From Chthonomonadaceae bacterium (GTDB lineage: Bacteria; Armatimonadota; Chthonomonadetes; Chthonomonadales; Chthonomonadaceae), in assembly GCA_027450145.1 (NCBI GenBank), contig DAIDKH010000011.1, positions 1 through 64,000 of the forward strand: a stretch of 64,000 bases of DNA, in the 5' to 3' direction. Shown here piece by piece: positions 52,559 through 61,641 of the stretch. A program made the translations under genes and the position numbers. Each line of letters opens with the position of its first letter. Within the stretch, counting starts at the first letter, position 1. Under the pieces are notes generated by a model. That model had not been told where the DNA came from. It made no database searches and saw nothing but the letters and a program-made list of their open reading frames with translations.

Positions 52559-54420
52559 CTATGGTTTGTGTTGGTCATAACTGAGCCGCGTCGGCATATA
52601 TTCATCGAGCGTTGGTGACTGCAGTTTCCACCGCACATGTAGAGGGTCGCCAATAATGAGATGGTTTACCACTACCCACTTTAAAACCGGAACGGTTATA
52701 GGGCCTTCATCGACAATAACACGCCAGGCAAACGCATGCCCATGGCGAACCCATTTATTGACGATCTCCCCATCGGTATTGAAACGGCGAAAGTCGTATA
52801 CGTACCGTTTAAACTTGGCAAAAGCGAACAAGTACGCATACTGATTTGCCTTGAGTGTGGGGGTCATCGGTGCCCTAATAGAGGCTGTTTGCGTTGATGT
52901 AACGGTGTATCCCACATCGCCGTTTCGCGTGCCAGGATAAACGTCACCAAAGCTTTCAACGATTTGCGAAATCGATATTCCAATCGGCGCAACCACTGCG
53001 GAATGATATTGATACCTTACATCTGTAGTGGTTCTTCCAAATGCCACGGCGGCGGGCCTGGCAATTGCCCCAACCATTAGGTTTCCCAAGGTATACGCAA
53101 TTTCACGACCAGGCAGCGTGTGGATCGATAGAGATAACGGCTCAATAAATGGATGGATAACTATATCGTATCATCGGCCAGTAAATGTCGCATTGTCTGC
53201 TTCGGTGGCGGAATATTTCATATATCCGGTGGCTGCTTTGGGCGATCGCGACCATTTTGCTGAAAATGGGTTCAATATCGAACCGTCGAGCGTCTCAAAC
53301 TGGCCGCCATCAGCGATGTCCCACAGGCCAAGGTTCCACTCGATATTCGACCGATTGGGATACCACTTTCAATGCACTGGAGGGTGCCAGGCATGCCACC
53401 TACCCAGTAATACTGGTGAAAAGGTTTGCTCATTGGCGTGTAGTTGCCCAGTGCGGCTTGTTCTAACTAGTGAAAATGTCTTCCACGAGTAGGTAGTATC
53501 ACCGTGAGTAACCAATAAGTTGCTGCCGTCGATCCACTGTTTAAACGGCGAGCCGTTGTGAACCACCTCAGGCACACGATCGTCTATCGACACACCAACC
53601 ACGGCTTCAGATAAACTGGCTCTAAGCTCATTGGGCGATCCAACAATGCCCTTGACGTCAGCGGTTATAACATTCGTAGTGTAGGTCGCCACTCCATCCT
53701 CAGCTGCAACGGCAATGAGCTCATAATGTTGGGTTGGAACGTGAGGACATTCGTTTGGCCGGACTCGAGGCAATAAGTTGCCCGAATCGAAGTGCGCATA
53801 GGGTCGGTCGGCAGAGGCACATCTGCGTATCCGTCATAGACATCGGTAAGCGCATCATGCCAATACCTGCGCGGAACGGTTACCTCTGCGTACGGCGCAA
53901 CTTTTAGAACGACTAAATGAGGCGGCTTCTTACCGCGCGTTCTATCCCTGTTTAGTCATTTTACGGTGAATGTTGCTCGGCCACTATTTCTGACAGTGTG
54001 TTCTACGAGATTAGTTGTGTCCACAGGATGTAAAACCAATGGCGCGTTCAGCATTAGCTTGTTACTGGCTTGCTCGCTGTTACGATGAGACGACACCACG
54101 CTCGGCCATGAGTATTTTCGAGTGACGTTGCCTATGGTGTAGCTCGAAGTTCCTTTTTGCGCAATGTTTGTGATCACCCATCCGGCCACGGCAGCCGTAG
54201 TACAGGCACACACCGACCAATTCGATATTGCAACAACAAGCACCAACATACAAACAATGCGAGTTTCGGCGCAACGTGCACGTTTAAAATCAACTAACTT
54301 ACTGGAATACGTGTTCTGTTCTACGGGTAGTTCTTCACCTAAAACCTTAGCGAGTACGTTCCCCACATCGTGCCCATCATGGCACGCATTCCTGTATGAA
54401 CGGGCAAAAACAGGATGCAC
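52559..54420 (-). pseudogene. Broken gene for a secreted protein: three in-frame TGA codons and one frameshift
   Basis: Continuous protein-like reading runs from about 54310 (N-terminal hydrophobic stretch MLVLVVAISNWSVCACTTAAVAGW, signal-peptide-like) to the end at 52559, roughly 580 codons. It is interrupted by TGA at 53956-53958, 53369-53371 and 53171-53173. Near 53720-53740 the frame also shifts by one base. Between the interruptions the segments stay open for 65 or more codons. The three fragments are 154, 134 and 176 residues. Composition (Trp, Tyr, Thr, Gly-rich beta-type) suggests an outer-surface protein; no family is recognised. TGA serves as a normal stop elsewhere in the window (for example ftsE, ftsX), so decay is more likely than recoding. 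Confidence 0.75.
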
Positions 54421-55033
54421 AATACTTAGCGCAGAGTTCGTCTCGTTCGGTATGTGGATACCGTTAACCTGCTAGACAACAGGGTAAACCGAACTATACA
54501 TGTTCTAGTTACCAGCCTTTCTATTGTCATTTTAAATATGTGCGGGCAAATGTGAAATCAAAGCGGATTTCACGGATTTTTAATGATGTCACCTTAACCG
54601 CCGGTAGTGATAATACAGCAACCGAACCTGGGAGCTAACCGTGACTACCGCCCTAAAAATGCACCGACTCCAAATAGTATCAAGCAAAAAACTCATCTGT
54701 ATGAGCGTGATCTAACACGCGCGCGGCACGTATAGCTGCCTGTTTGACCCGCGCCAAGTACATATTTTCTTCGAATGCCTATAACAAGTAGGTGATCATA
54801 TGGCTGGGTATTCAAATTTGGCAAACCTATCGCCAATCGTCCCTCATCATCATGGAGTTGCGAACCGGCAGGTAAGTAGTAATGAATCTTTGTGTGCCGA
54901 CTGAAGGACACCGAGTCGTTCTTACGCGACCTACACACGCACAACGGTTTTGGTAAGCTGATCGCATGATCTTGCCACCAGCCGAACATTGCTCATCTGT
55001 TACTATTTTCGTTTACATACACATCAGTACACC
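54421..55033. other. Degenerate interval, possible gene remnant
   Basis: Some 600 bp with no recognisable intact gene. One 98-codon open frame on the minus strand (54693-54989) contains YLPAGSQLHDDEGRLAIGLPNLNTQPYDHLLVIG, which looks protein-like but lacks a start signal and any family. It may be a further remnant of decaying sequence like the pseudogene to the left. The rest shows nothing I can support. Confidence 0.4.
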
Positions 55034-55063
55034 TTGACCCAAGCGGCCTTTGAGGCGTAATAT
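55034..55063 (+). promoter_or_regulatory. Promoter of tRNA-Ser (and possibly rluD)
   Basis: TTGACC (55034-55039) and TAATAT (55058-55063) are spaced 18 bp, a good vegetative promoter ending 13 bp before the tRNA. Because rluD has no separate promoter space, the same promoter probably reads both. Confidence 0.65.
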
Positions 55064-55076
55064 ACTCTACTGTCAT

Positions 55077-55161
55077 GGAGAGATGTCCGAGTGGTCGATG
55101 GTGCGGTTCTCGAAAAGCCGTGGGTGTAACAGCCCCGTGGGTTCGAATCCCACTCTCTCCG
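55077..55161 (+). tRNA. tRNA-Ser (anticodon CGA)
   Basis: An 85-nt type II tRNA. The acceptor arms GGAGAGA/TCTCTCC pair, the anticodon loop CTCGAAA gives anticodon CGA (codon UCG), and a long variable arm and the GTTCGAATCC T-loop are present. The 3' end has G as discriminator and no encoded CCA, so CCA is added after transcription. It lies 14 bp before rluD on the same strand. Confidence 0.95.
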
Positions 55162-55175
55162 CTCTGTGTATATAT

Positions 55176-56204
55176 ATGGATGATGTAGCGTTTGATGAAG
55201 ACGATGCTGAGGATAGCCAGCCCGGAATTACGCTTGCAGTTGATCGAGCGAATTCGGGTGAGCGGCTTGATCAGTTCATCGCGTCCCAATTGGACGGAAC
55301 GTCCAGATCTGAAGTCCAGCGTTGGATCGAATTAGAATCGGCTAATGGCGCCAATATTACGGTAAATGGCGCCAAATGCAAGTCGAGTTACAAGATCAGG
55401 GCTGGTGATTTAATCCACGTAGTGTCGGCTCCACGACCGCCCGTTAATGCTCAGCCTGAAAACATCCCTATAACCGTAGTTTACGAGGACGACCACATAC
55501 TGGTCGTGGACAAGGCGCGTGGAATGGTGGTTCATCCGGCTCCAGGGTCTCCTAATGGAACTTTGGTGAACGCTTTACTAGGTTACACGTCTCTCCTCTC
55601 AACTGCTGGCGAAGGGTTTCGCCCAGGCATTGTTCACCGACTGGACCGCGATACAGGTGGATTGATGGTGGTGGCGCGAACGGATACTGCCCATGCTAAT
55701 TTACAGGCGCAAATACAATCGCGGAATGCTAAACGTGAATACCAAGCATTGGTGTGGGGGCAACCGCAATTTAAGACTGCAGATGTGGATGCTCCCATTG
55801 GACGACATCCTAACGACCGCAAGAAGATGGCGGTAATTACAACTGGCGACCACACAGCCCGTCATGCCGTAACTCATTTGGAAGTGCTGGAGAATCTGCA
55901 CTGTTTCTCACTACTACATGCCCGCCTTGATACCGGTCGCACGCACCAGATTAGAGTACACTGCGCATTTGCCGGGCATAGTATTGTCGGTGACCCGCTT
56001 TATGGCGGCATACGCTCCCTGCCAAACCTGAATAACTCAACCCTGAGTCGCCGTATCTCAAGTGGAATGGACGACCTCCACGGGCAAGCCCTTCACGCTG
56101 TTAAGCTGAGCTTTAATCATCCACTCACAGGTGAGCGGCTTACATTTACCTCTCCGCTGCCACCGGCCATGCTGCAGCTAATCAATATCTTGCGCAGCGA
56201 GTAA
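55176..56204 (+). CDS. rluD: RluD-family 23S rRNA pseudouridine synthase
   Basis: Converts uridine to pseudouridine in 23S rRNA. The N-terminal S4-like domain (about residues 15-90, AVDRANSGERLDQFIASQLDGTSRSEVQRWIE) leads to the catalytic domain with the Asp motif GIVHRLDRDTGGLMVVA, and then LLHARLDTGRTHQIRVHCAFAGHSIVGDPLYGG. The start is ATG 55176; the longer frame to 55050 contains the tRNA and is rejected. No ribosome binding site is visible and only 14 bp separate it from the tRNA, so it may be translated from a processed or leaderless transcript. Length (342) is typical. Confidence 0.9.
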   Translation: MDDVAFDEDDAEDSQPGITLAVDRANSGERLDQFIASQLDGTSRSEVQRWIELESANGANITVNGAKCKSSYKIRAGDLIHVVSAPRPPVNAQPENIPITVVYEDDHILVVDKARGMVVHPAPGSPNGTLVNALLGYTSLLSTAGEGFRPGIVHRLDRDTGGLMVVARTDTAHANLQAQIQSRNAKREYQALVWGQPQFKTADVDAPIGRHPNDRKKMAVITTGDHTARHAVTHLEVLENLHCFSLLHARLDTGRTHQIRVHCAFAGHSIVGDPLYGGIRSLPNLNNSTLSRRISSGMDDLHGQALHAVKLSFNHPLTGERLTFTSPLPPAMLQLINILRSE

Positions 56205-56217
56205 TAATCCCTTACTG

Positions 56218-57204
56218 CTAAGCAGCAATCCCTGCCTGTGAACTACTGCGTAATTGCGTGATTGTTTCCAACAGCGTACCAATGACAAACGGCTTGGAAA
56301 TAGCATCTGCATTTACGGCATAGAGCCAGCGCCTTAATTCTGTAGAGAAGATGTCACCGGAAAGAAGCACGATAGGTAGGTCATTATGTTGGTTGCGCAA
56401 TTCTTGAAGGAACTCGATTCCGGTTCCATCTGGCAGATGCTGATCGAACAGTGCGAGACCGTAGGGCAACCTATGCAACGCAGTCCGTGCTTCCTGTACC
56501 GTGCCGCAAAGGGTTACTTCATAGCCAGCATCCGAGAGCTGCTCCACAAGCATGGGCCCAACAAAACAGTCATCCTCTAACAAGAGAAGCCGCCTAGATT
56601 GCACCAGGCTGTGACGGCGCGAAGACGAAGTCGGATGTTGTTCAGCGCGATGGAATGCAATCATGCAGATGGTGCGATGAGTATCGCGGTGCAGCAAAAC
56701 GGGGACCGCGCAGCAGCGCCGCAGCAGCCGAGATGCCAGCCGCCATTCGCTTTTGCTAACAAAGCGTGAATGCGCCTCGTGTACCACATGGACTGGTAAA
56801 TTGGCGCCGTCTGAACCAGGTGCTTCTGTCAAAAGGCTGAAAATGATGACCGGCAAAGCATTGCCGCCTGGTTGAAACGTAACGGATAGCCGACTTGTTA
56901 TGGCGTGGTGTTCATTATAATTGATTAACGAGGATGCGGTAAGGTACAGGCCTCGTAAAAGCGTATTACAATCCGCATCCATATCACAATCGATTTCTCT
57001 GGGAAGTACGAGACATTCCGCCGTGGTATAGCTGGAGTGATCCTTGATCATCTGCAAACAGTCGGACACTACACTCATTAATAGTGCACTAGACGTGCAT
57101 TTTATACGGCGTTCACTCCTGCATGCACCTCGTGCAACAGCCAGGGAAACCTCGCTGGTTGAGTTGAAATGTCTTGTTACCGCAGTAGAATGGCTAGTAT
57201 ACAT
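56218..57204 (-). CDS. Response-regulator-type protein with degenerate kinase-like N-terminus
   Basis: A 328-residue protein. The C-terminal receiver domain (about 205-320) has LLLEDDCFVGPMLVEQL, phospho-Asp in LALFDQHLPDGTGIEFLQEL, the Ser of VLLSGDIF and the Lys of AISKPFV. The N-terminal 200 residues resemble a histidine-kinase ATPase in order: DADCNTLLRGLYLTASSLINYN sits where an N box would be, and RLASRLLRR where a G2 helix would be. The Gly-rich ATP motifs are missing, so ATP binding is doubtful. The start is ATG 57204, with AAGGA five bases before. No partner kinase is adjacent. A large hairpin precedes it. Confidence 0.7.
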   Translation of the reverse strand: MYTSHSTAVTRHFNSTSEVSLAVARGACRSERRIKCTSSALLMSVVSDCLQMIKDHSSYTTAECLVLPREIDCDMDADCNTLLRGLYLTASSLINYNEHHAITSRLSVTFQPGGNALPVIIFSLLTEAPGSDGANLPVHVVHEAHSRFVSKSEWRLASRLLRRCCAVPVLLHRDTHRTICMIAFHRAEQHPTSSSRRHSLVQSRRLLLLEDDCFVGPMLVEQLSDAGYEVTLCGTVQEARTALHRLPYGLALFDQHLPDGTGIEFLQELRNQHNDLPIVLLSGDIFSTELRRWLYAVNADAISKPFVIGTLLETITQLRSSSQAGIAA

Positions 57205-57219
57205 GATCCTTATTATCGG

Positions 57220-57253
57220 CCGGGCTGCTAGTTCACTGTATACAGCAGCCCGG
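57220..57253 (-). terminator. Hairpin between the secreted-protein operon and the receiver protein
   Basis: Ten-base arms CCGGGCTGCT (57220-57229) and AGCAGCCCGG (57244-57253) enclose a 14-base loop. On the minus strand it lies about 36 bp after the lipoprotein stop and 16 bp before the next start. It may end the upstream transcript or shape the leader of the next gene. A T tract is lacking. Confidence 0.5.
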
Positions 57254-57288
57254 ATAATAATCAATAACTTATTGCTATTCCACCACCG

Positions 57289-58194
57289 CTAGATATTAAT
57301 TGTCGTCGCTTGCACAGGTACTGAATTGCTACCTAGCGTTACGGTTACAGTTTTACCTGTGCTTAATTCCGTCACCGTATAAGTTCCTGCAGGTACCCAG
57401 AAGAAATATTCTCCTGTGGCTGGGTCGGTGTGTGCGATCAGCGGTCCCACGGTAGGCGATAGCGAAACCGTAGTACTTGCCGCCGCACCTCCCGATTTAA
57501 CGAATCCAAAGATCGTGTACGGTTGCGACGGTGTGCTGCTACTAATAGGGGCACCCAACGGAATGTCGCCCAGAGGATTGGAACCGGCGGCTAATGGAAA
57601 CTGTGTAAGGATAGGCTTGTTAACGTAACCGGTAGCCTGTATGTTCCCGATGGGTACGGTAGGATCACTGCCAAGGCCAACGGGAAGGTTGGCGATGGTG
57701 AATGTTCCGTCTGTAGCAGAAACCGAACTCTGGCCGCCAATAGTAACATCTGCCCCAGCCACAGGTGTCGTTACGCCGCCGGACACAGTCACTACACGCC
57801 CGTTAGCCGAAGCCGTGTACCCAGTAGCTGAAACATAGATTGTGCCGAGATTGTTGATGGTGTTGGCCTTCAGGTTGAGAGTAAGTGTTAGCGTCTGCTC
57901 ACCCGGTACGCTCACCGTGCCAGTTGTGGTATTTACAGGTACGTTGGTAAGGGCGAATCCGCCTGTAGAATTCGTGGTTGTAGTGACCCCACCCATAGTA
58001 ATCGTTCCGGCCGTTACCGGTGCAAGGTTTGTCTCCACCAGCAACACTGAACCGGTGACAGTCGTGCCCCCTGAAGAGTTACCGCCGCCGCCCCCGCCGC
58101 CACCACCACAGCCACTTAATATTGCTGCAAGGGCGAGTACCGCCATTAGCGATGCAACCTTTTCACCGGTGTCAAACCACCCATTTCTTATCAT
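57289..58194 (-). CDS. Lipoprotein with carboxypeptidase-regulatory-like beta domains
   Basis: A 301-residue exported protein. Its N-terminus MIRNGWFDTGEKVASLMAVLALAAILSGCGGGGGGGGG has a lipobox LSGC followed by nine glycines. The mature chain is Thr/Ser/Val-rich and contains several CarboxypepD_reg-like sandwich units (TGSVLLVETNLAPVTAGTITMGG..., VSGGVTTPVAGADVTIGGQSSVSATDGTFTIANLPVG). These are usually structural or carbohydrate-binding. The start is ATG 58194, preceded by GGAG at nine bases. It follows the large secreted protein by 28 bp, so they are likely co-transcribed and surface-linked. Confidence 0.7.
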   Translation of the reverse strand: MIRNGWFDTGEKVASLMAVLALAAILSGCGGGGGGGGGNSSGGTTVTGSVLLVETNLAPVTAGTITMGGVTTTTNSTGGFALTNVPVNTTTGTVSVPGEQTLTLTLNLKANTINNLGTIYVSATGYTASANGRVVTVSGGVTTPVAGADVTIGGQSSVSATDGTFTIANLPVGLGSDPTVPIGNIQATGYVNKPILTQFPLAAGSNPLGDIPLGAPISSSTPSQPYTIFGFVKSGGAAASTTVSLSPTVGPLIAHTDPATGEYFFWVPAGTYTVTELSTGKTVTVTLGSNSVPVQATTINI

Positions 58195-58222
58195 AAATGT
58201 ATTCTCCAGCACAAATCGGTTA

Positions 58223-61200
58223 TCAACGGATCACAGTCACTGGTGCAATCGCACGCGTAAGCCGTCCATTAGGATCAGTAAGTGTAACTTGCGCAAGGTA
58301 CGTTCCCGTGGGAAGACCTATCCCGTGGTCGTTTCGCAAATCCCATACATAGCTGTTTGCCCCCGCTGTTACTGCCCTGCCCTGAACAAGGTGTCTTACG
58401 GTTTGTCCGTTTGGACCCAAAATGGACACAGAAGCGGTACCAACACCGGTCGAGGAGAATGCAATCGTAGCATCTGCAACACCACGTCCTCCTGGTCCCA
58501 GGTTAATGTTGGCGCGTAAACCCACGATGAGCGGTACTTGCGGCCCAGATGCCGCCGCGCTTACCTGAAATCGCCGCGCGGTTTCGCCAGTGGATGTTGT
58601 AAAGGAGTAACTGCTCGTTGAATTCATCACCACGCGGGTATTAGTGGAGAGATCAGTTAGGACCAGCATCTGACCATGCGGCAGGCTATTTATCGCCGGC
58701 CACGCTAACCGATATGTCTCGCCACTGTGCGGTACTGTTACCAACAGGTTCCAATTGGACTGAGTGCCAAGATGTCTGATATCTGTTACAAACGACTGAG
58801 ATATTCCACGCGTAGGCTGCTGCCATTCAGGATGCTGGAACGTGATGGAAAGCCCAGGAGTACTACTGAATGCAGGCGGCGCAGGAGTATCCACTCCTGC
58901 ATTGAAGTAGGTTGAACCTCGAGTACTCTCGCCAAGATTAGCGACCTGTTGGCTTCCATTCATGTCCTGAAGCATTATCGGCAGGGTCCAGCCGGAAGGT
59001 CCCACAAAACCTGCGGACCTGTGAGTAGCTGATGCAAACTTGAAGGGTAAGTGTACCGCTCGAGTATTCGGGCTAGGATTAATGTAGGTCATGGTGAGAC
59101 CTTCGGTAACATTCACGAGAATGAAGTATCCCTGCCATGGCATAAGGAAATTCTGCGTAAATGGAGATCCTGCAGCCTGCGTTTGTGTAATGTCCACATA
59201 GCTGGCAACGTTGGGATCGCCGTTGTACCCAAATACACCGGCGCTAACATAACCCGCGTTCACTGCATCCGCAAGTGTGAGGGCCGCGCCACCCTGATAT
59301 TGAAAGACAACACCGCCATTGGTACCAGTGGTGCCATTACTTAACAACGTCACCCCCGAATTAAAGGGATCTCCAATCATATTCCAGCCGTATTGCAAGC
59401 CAATGGTGATCAGCGTCTGATTATCTGTTCGTGTACCGGTAATAGGTACGCCATTCTGACCAGAACCGCCGTTTAGTGCGTTCGGGAAATTACTCCATAA
59501 CGCGTAGCCAGGCTGATAGAGGGGTAACGAAGGATAAAGCACATAATTGTCTCCATTGGCTGAATTAAGTGCCTGGTTCCACTGAGCCAAAAGTGTCTGT
59601 GCCGCTGGTACGCCAAATACCTGTGCCAAATCAGGATTAAATGGCTGAAGAGGCATGGAGATGAGCTGAGGGCCCGACAAAAAGGTATGAGAGAGAGTAA
59701 CTGGCGTTCCCTGAACGTTCAACACGAAAATAGACGACACGTTTGACAGACCCGTGGTGCTGTTGGCTTTTCTCTGGAACACGTTGCGAACGAATGTAAC
59801 GGGTGCACCGTTGGCAACCCCCGCACTATCCACAGGCTGATAGGTTATCGTTACCTTTGTAAAATTGTCTGGTATCGAAGCTCCGCCAACTGCGCCAAAC
59901 GCACCCTGCTTGACGGACGTTGAAACTGCAGTTCCATTTCCACCAGAGAACGTGGCGCTAAGGTTTCCAGTGTCAGATCCTACTGTCACACCGAAAAACT
60001 CGTTTGGAGTAAACGTCGAGGTCGTGCTGGCATTTGCAGGATAAGGCACCCTGGTGTACACCCCGTTTACAGGAAAGTCCATGGTGACACGCATCTCTGG
60101 ATTAACACCAATGTTGCTGAAAATTGGCGCGGTATATCCCTCACCTGATGGTATCTGAATGGAAGTATCGGCTCCGGGAAGTGTAAGGCGGTTCAAATAC
60201 GTGTAATCATAAAATACAGGATTTGAAACCGCGCTCTGGTCTATTTCATCACCAGTTGCTGTAGTGCTGTAATACAACAGAACCACAGCCGCACCATCTT
60301 GAGGCTGTGTGGATGAGGCAAGAGTAGGTGACACAAAGGCGTAGGTCTTGGCGCCTGGCGTCACACTGGTGTCAAAAATGTACTGCTGTTGAAACCACTG
60401 ATTGAACGGTTGGCCTTCTACGGTTCCTCCAACTGCAGCTGCAGCTAAGGCGGAGAGACGTCCCTCGTCGTTCGCAACAGTATGGTCAAGCTGCCAGGCA
60501 TCATAGTAGGCGTTGTTGAAATTTATAAAGAACTGTGAGTTCTCAATATAACATTTAATCCACGCCGTAGATGCCATTTGAAGGCGCGGTATGAGCATGC
60601 CGCCAAATTGCCCGGAGATAGGCTGGGCCATTTTGGTTGGCGGGAAGAATGTGCTGTTGCCAAGTGGCTGCTGATTGAGCAGGTCGTAATATGGCGTATA
60701 GTAAAAGTCTGCAGCGGGATCCACGGTCTGAGTAGTTGGAAACCGACCCTGCAGGTTCTGAGCTGCAATCACGGCGGCAGCGCGGGCAAACCCAGTGTTG
60801 AACGAGTCAAAACCCATCATTTCAGAACCGTAAAAGGTCTGGGCCATAGCCTGCAGCAGTCCAAGGTACTTATCCTGGTCGGCAGAAAATGTGGGTAAAT
60901 CAATGTCGATTGAACCGTTCGTATTTACGACAACGGTCACCCCGATAATGCCAGAAACCTTGGTAGGATTGTCATCCTTATTAAGAATAGTTACTTGGCC
61001 GTTCCACAGCGGTGATCCCAGCACGTTCACAAGTGCAGGATACAAAATGGTGTTAACTGCACTAGAAAGGGCCGCCGCGTCTGTAGCAGTGAATGCATAG
61101 CTTCCGGTTGTGTTCACCACAAATGTAATGTTATTGCCGGAAGGAACGGCCCGCGAAACGGATGCAGGTGTAGGCGTAGGTAGTCGCCCTCCCGTTCGCA

Positions 61201-61534
61201 TTAGGACAGTATCGACTACTGGTACCTGATCACGCACGGGGAGTGCATGTTTTGAACGAAGCGCTGCAATTTCCCGTGAAACCGCGGCATCACGCGCAAG
61301 GTCGAGGGCTCGCATACGGCTAGTTACAAGGTTGGCCGTTGCGGCTCTGCCGCCTCCCGCTGGAACATCAATGATAATCGCGGACTGCGGTCCGTTGCCG
61401 ACCGCAGCAAACTTGGTATTGACCACGTTTGTGTACTGCTGCGCCAACACGGAGGTAGAAAGAAGTGGTACGCCCACGCAAACTAGCGTGACGCACCACA
61501 ATTTACGGCACAGAGAATACGCGTTCAAATGCAT
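58223..61534 (-). CDS. Large secreted protein with FlgD-like C-terminal Ig domain
   Basis: An 1103-residue protein with an N-terminal signal peptide (CRKLWCVTLVCVGVPLLSTSVLAQ). Residues about 40-330 and 330-700 are Asn/Thr/Gly-rich beta modules of unknown type. A region with GLQYGWNMIGDPFNSGVTLLSNGTT and similar stretches follows. The final 110 residues (GGRGVADATIAFSSTGVGTASVSILGPNGQTVRHLVQGRAVTAG... LPTGTYLAQVTLTDPNGR) form a FlgD Ig-like/T9SS-associated type sandwich. Such C-termini are common in surface adhesins and hydrolases. A catalytic motif was not recognised. It lies between two lipoprotein genes. Confidence 0.65.
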   Translation of the reverse strand: MHLNAYSLCRKLWCVTLVCVGVPLLSTSVLAQQYTNVVNTKFAAVGNGPQSAIIIDVPAGGGRAATANLVTSRMRALDLARDAAVSREIAALRSKHALPVRDQVPVVDTVLMRTGGRLPTPTPASVSRAVPSGNNITFVVNTTGSYAFTATDAAALSSAVNTILYPALVNVLGSPLWNGQVTILNKDDNPTKVSGIIGVTVVVNTNGSIDIDLPTFSADQDKYLGLLQAMAQTFYGSEMMGFDSFNTGFARAAAVIAAQNLQGRFPTTQTVDPAADFYYTPYYDLLNQQPLGNSTFFPPTKMAQPISGQFGGMLIPRLQMASTAWIKCYIENSQFFINFNNAYYDAWQLDHTVANDEGRLSALAAAAVGGTVEGQPFNQWFQQQYIFDTSVTPGAKTYAFVSPTLASSTQPQDGAAVVLLYYSTTATGDEIDQSAVSNPVFYDYTYLNRLTLPGADTSIQIPSGEGYTAPIFSNIGVNPEMRVTMDFPVNGVYTRVPYPANASTTSTFTPNEFFGVTVGSDTGNLSATFSGGNGTAVSTSVKQGAFGAVGGASIPDNFTKVTITYQPVDSAGVANGAPVTFVRNVFQRKANSTTGLSNVSSIFVLNVQGTPVTLSHTFLSGPQLISMPLQPFNPDLAQVFGVPAAQTLLAQWNQALNSANGDNYVLYPSLPLYQPGYALWSNFPNALNGGSGQNGVPITGTRTDNQTLITIGLQYGWNMIGDPFNSGVTLLSNGTTGTNGGVVFQYQGGAALTLADAVNAGYVSAGVFGYNGDPNVASYVDITQTQAAGSPFTQNFLMPWQGYFILVNVTEGLTMTYINPSPNTRAVHLPFKFASATHRSAGFVGPSGWTLPIMLQDMNGSQQVANLGESTRGSTYFNAGVDTPAPPAFSSTPGLSITFQHPEWQQPTRGISQSFVTDIRHLGTQSNWNLLVTVPHSGETYRLAWPAINSLPHGQMLVLTDLSTNTRVVMNSTSSYSFTTSTGETARRFQVSAAASGPQVPLIVGLRANINLGPGGRGVADATIAFSSTGVGTASVSILGPNGQTVRHLVQGRAVTAGANSYVWDLRNDHGIGLPTGTYLAQVTLTDPNGRLTRAIAPVTVIR

Positions 61535-61585
61535 CTACCTATTCCCTCCGGAGGATCTGGGCCAGGGGGCGGCCATTTTGGTTTT

Positions 61586-61620
61586 AGCCGCCGCGCCTTT
61601 GGTAAGACACTGCGGCGGCT
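61586..61620. repeat. Inverted repeat between two secreted-protein genes
   Basis: AGCCGCCGC (61586-61594) and GCGGCGGCT (61612-61620) are perfect complements around a 17-base loop. It lies about 22 bp past the stop of the lipoprotein gene on the minus strand. It may act as a partial terminator or an mRNA stability hairpin. Confidence 0.5.
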
Positions 61621-61641
61621 AGTTCTAGGGGATTAATATGC

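Noticed and set aside
52559-54420. Genome-wide TGA recoding
   Set aside because: TGA ends ftsE, ftsX, folE and other intact genes in the same window, so TGA works as a stop.
55050-55175. Longer rluD start upstream of ATG 55176
   Set aside because: The extension is encoded by the tRNA gene and does not align with RluD.
54993-55289. 98-residue minus-strand open frame over the tRNA
   Set aside because: It lies antisense to tRNA-Ser and the start of rluD and has tRNA-derived codons; a shadow frame.
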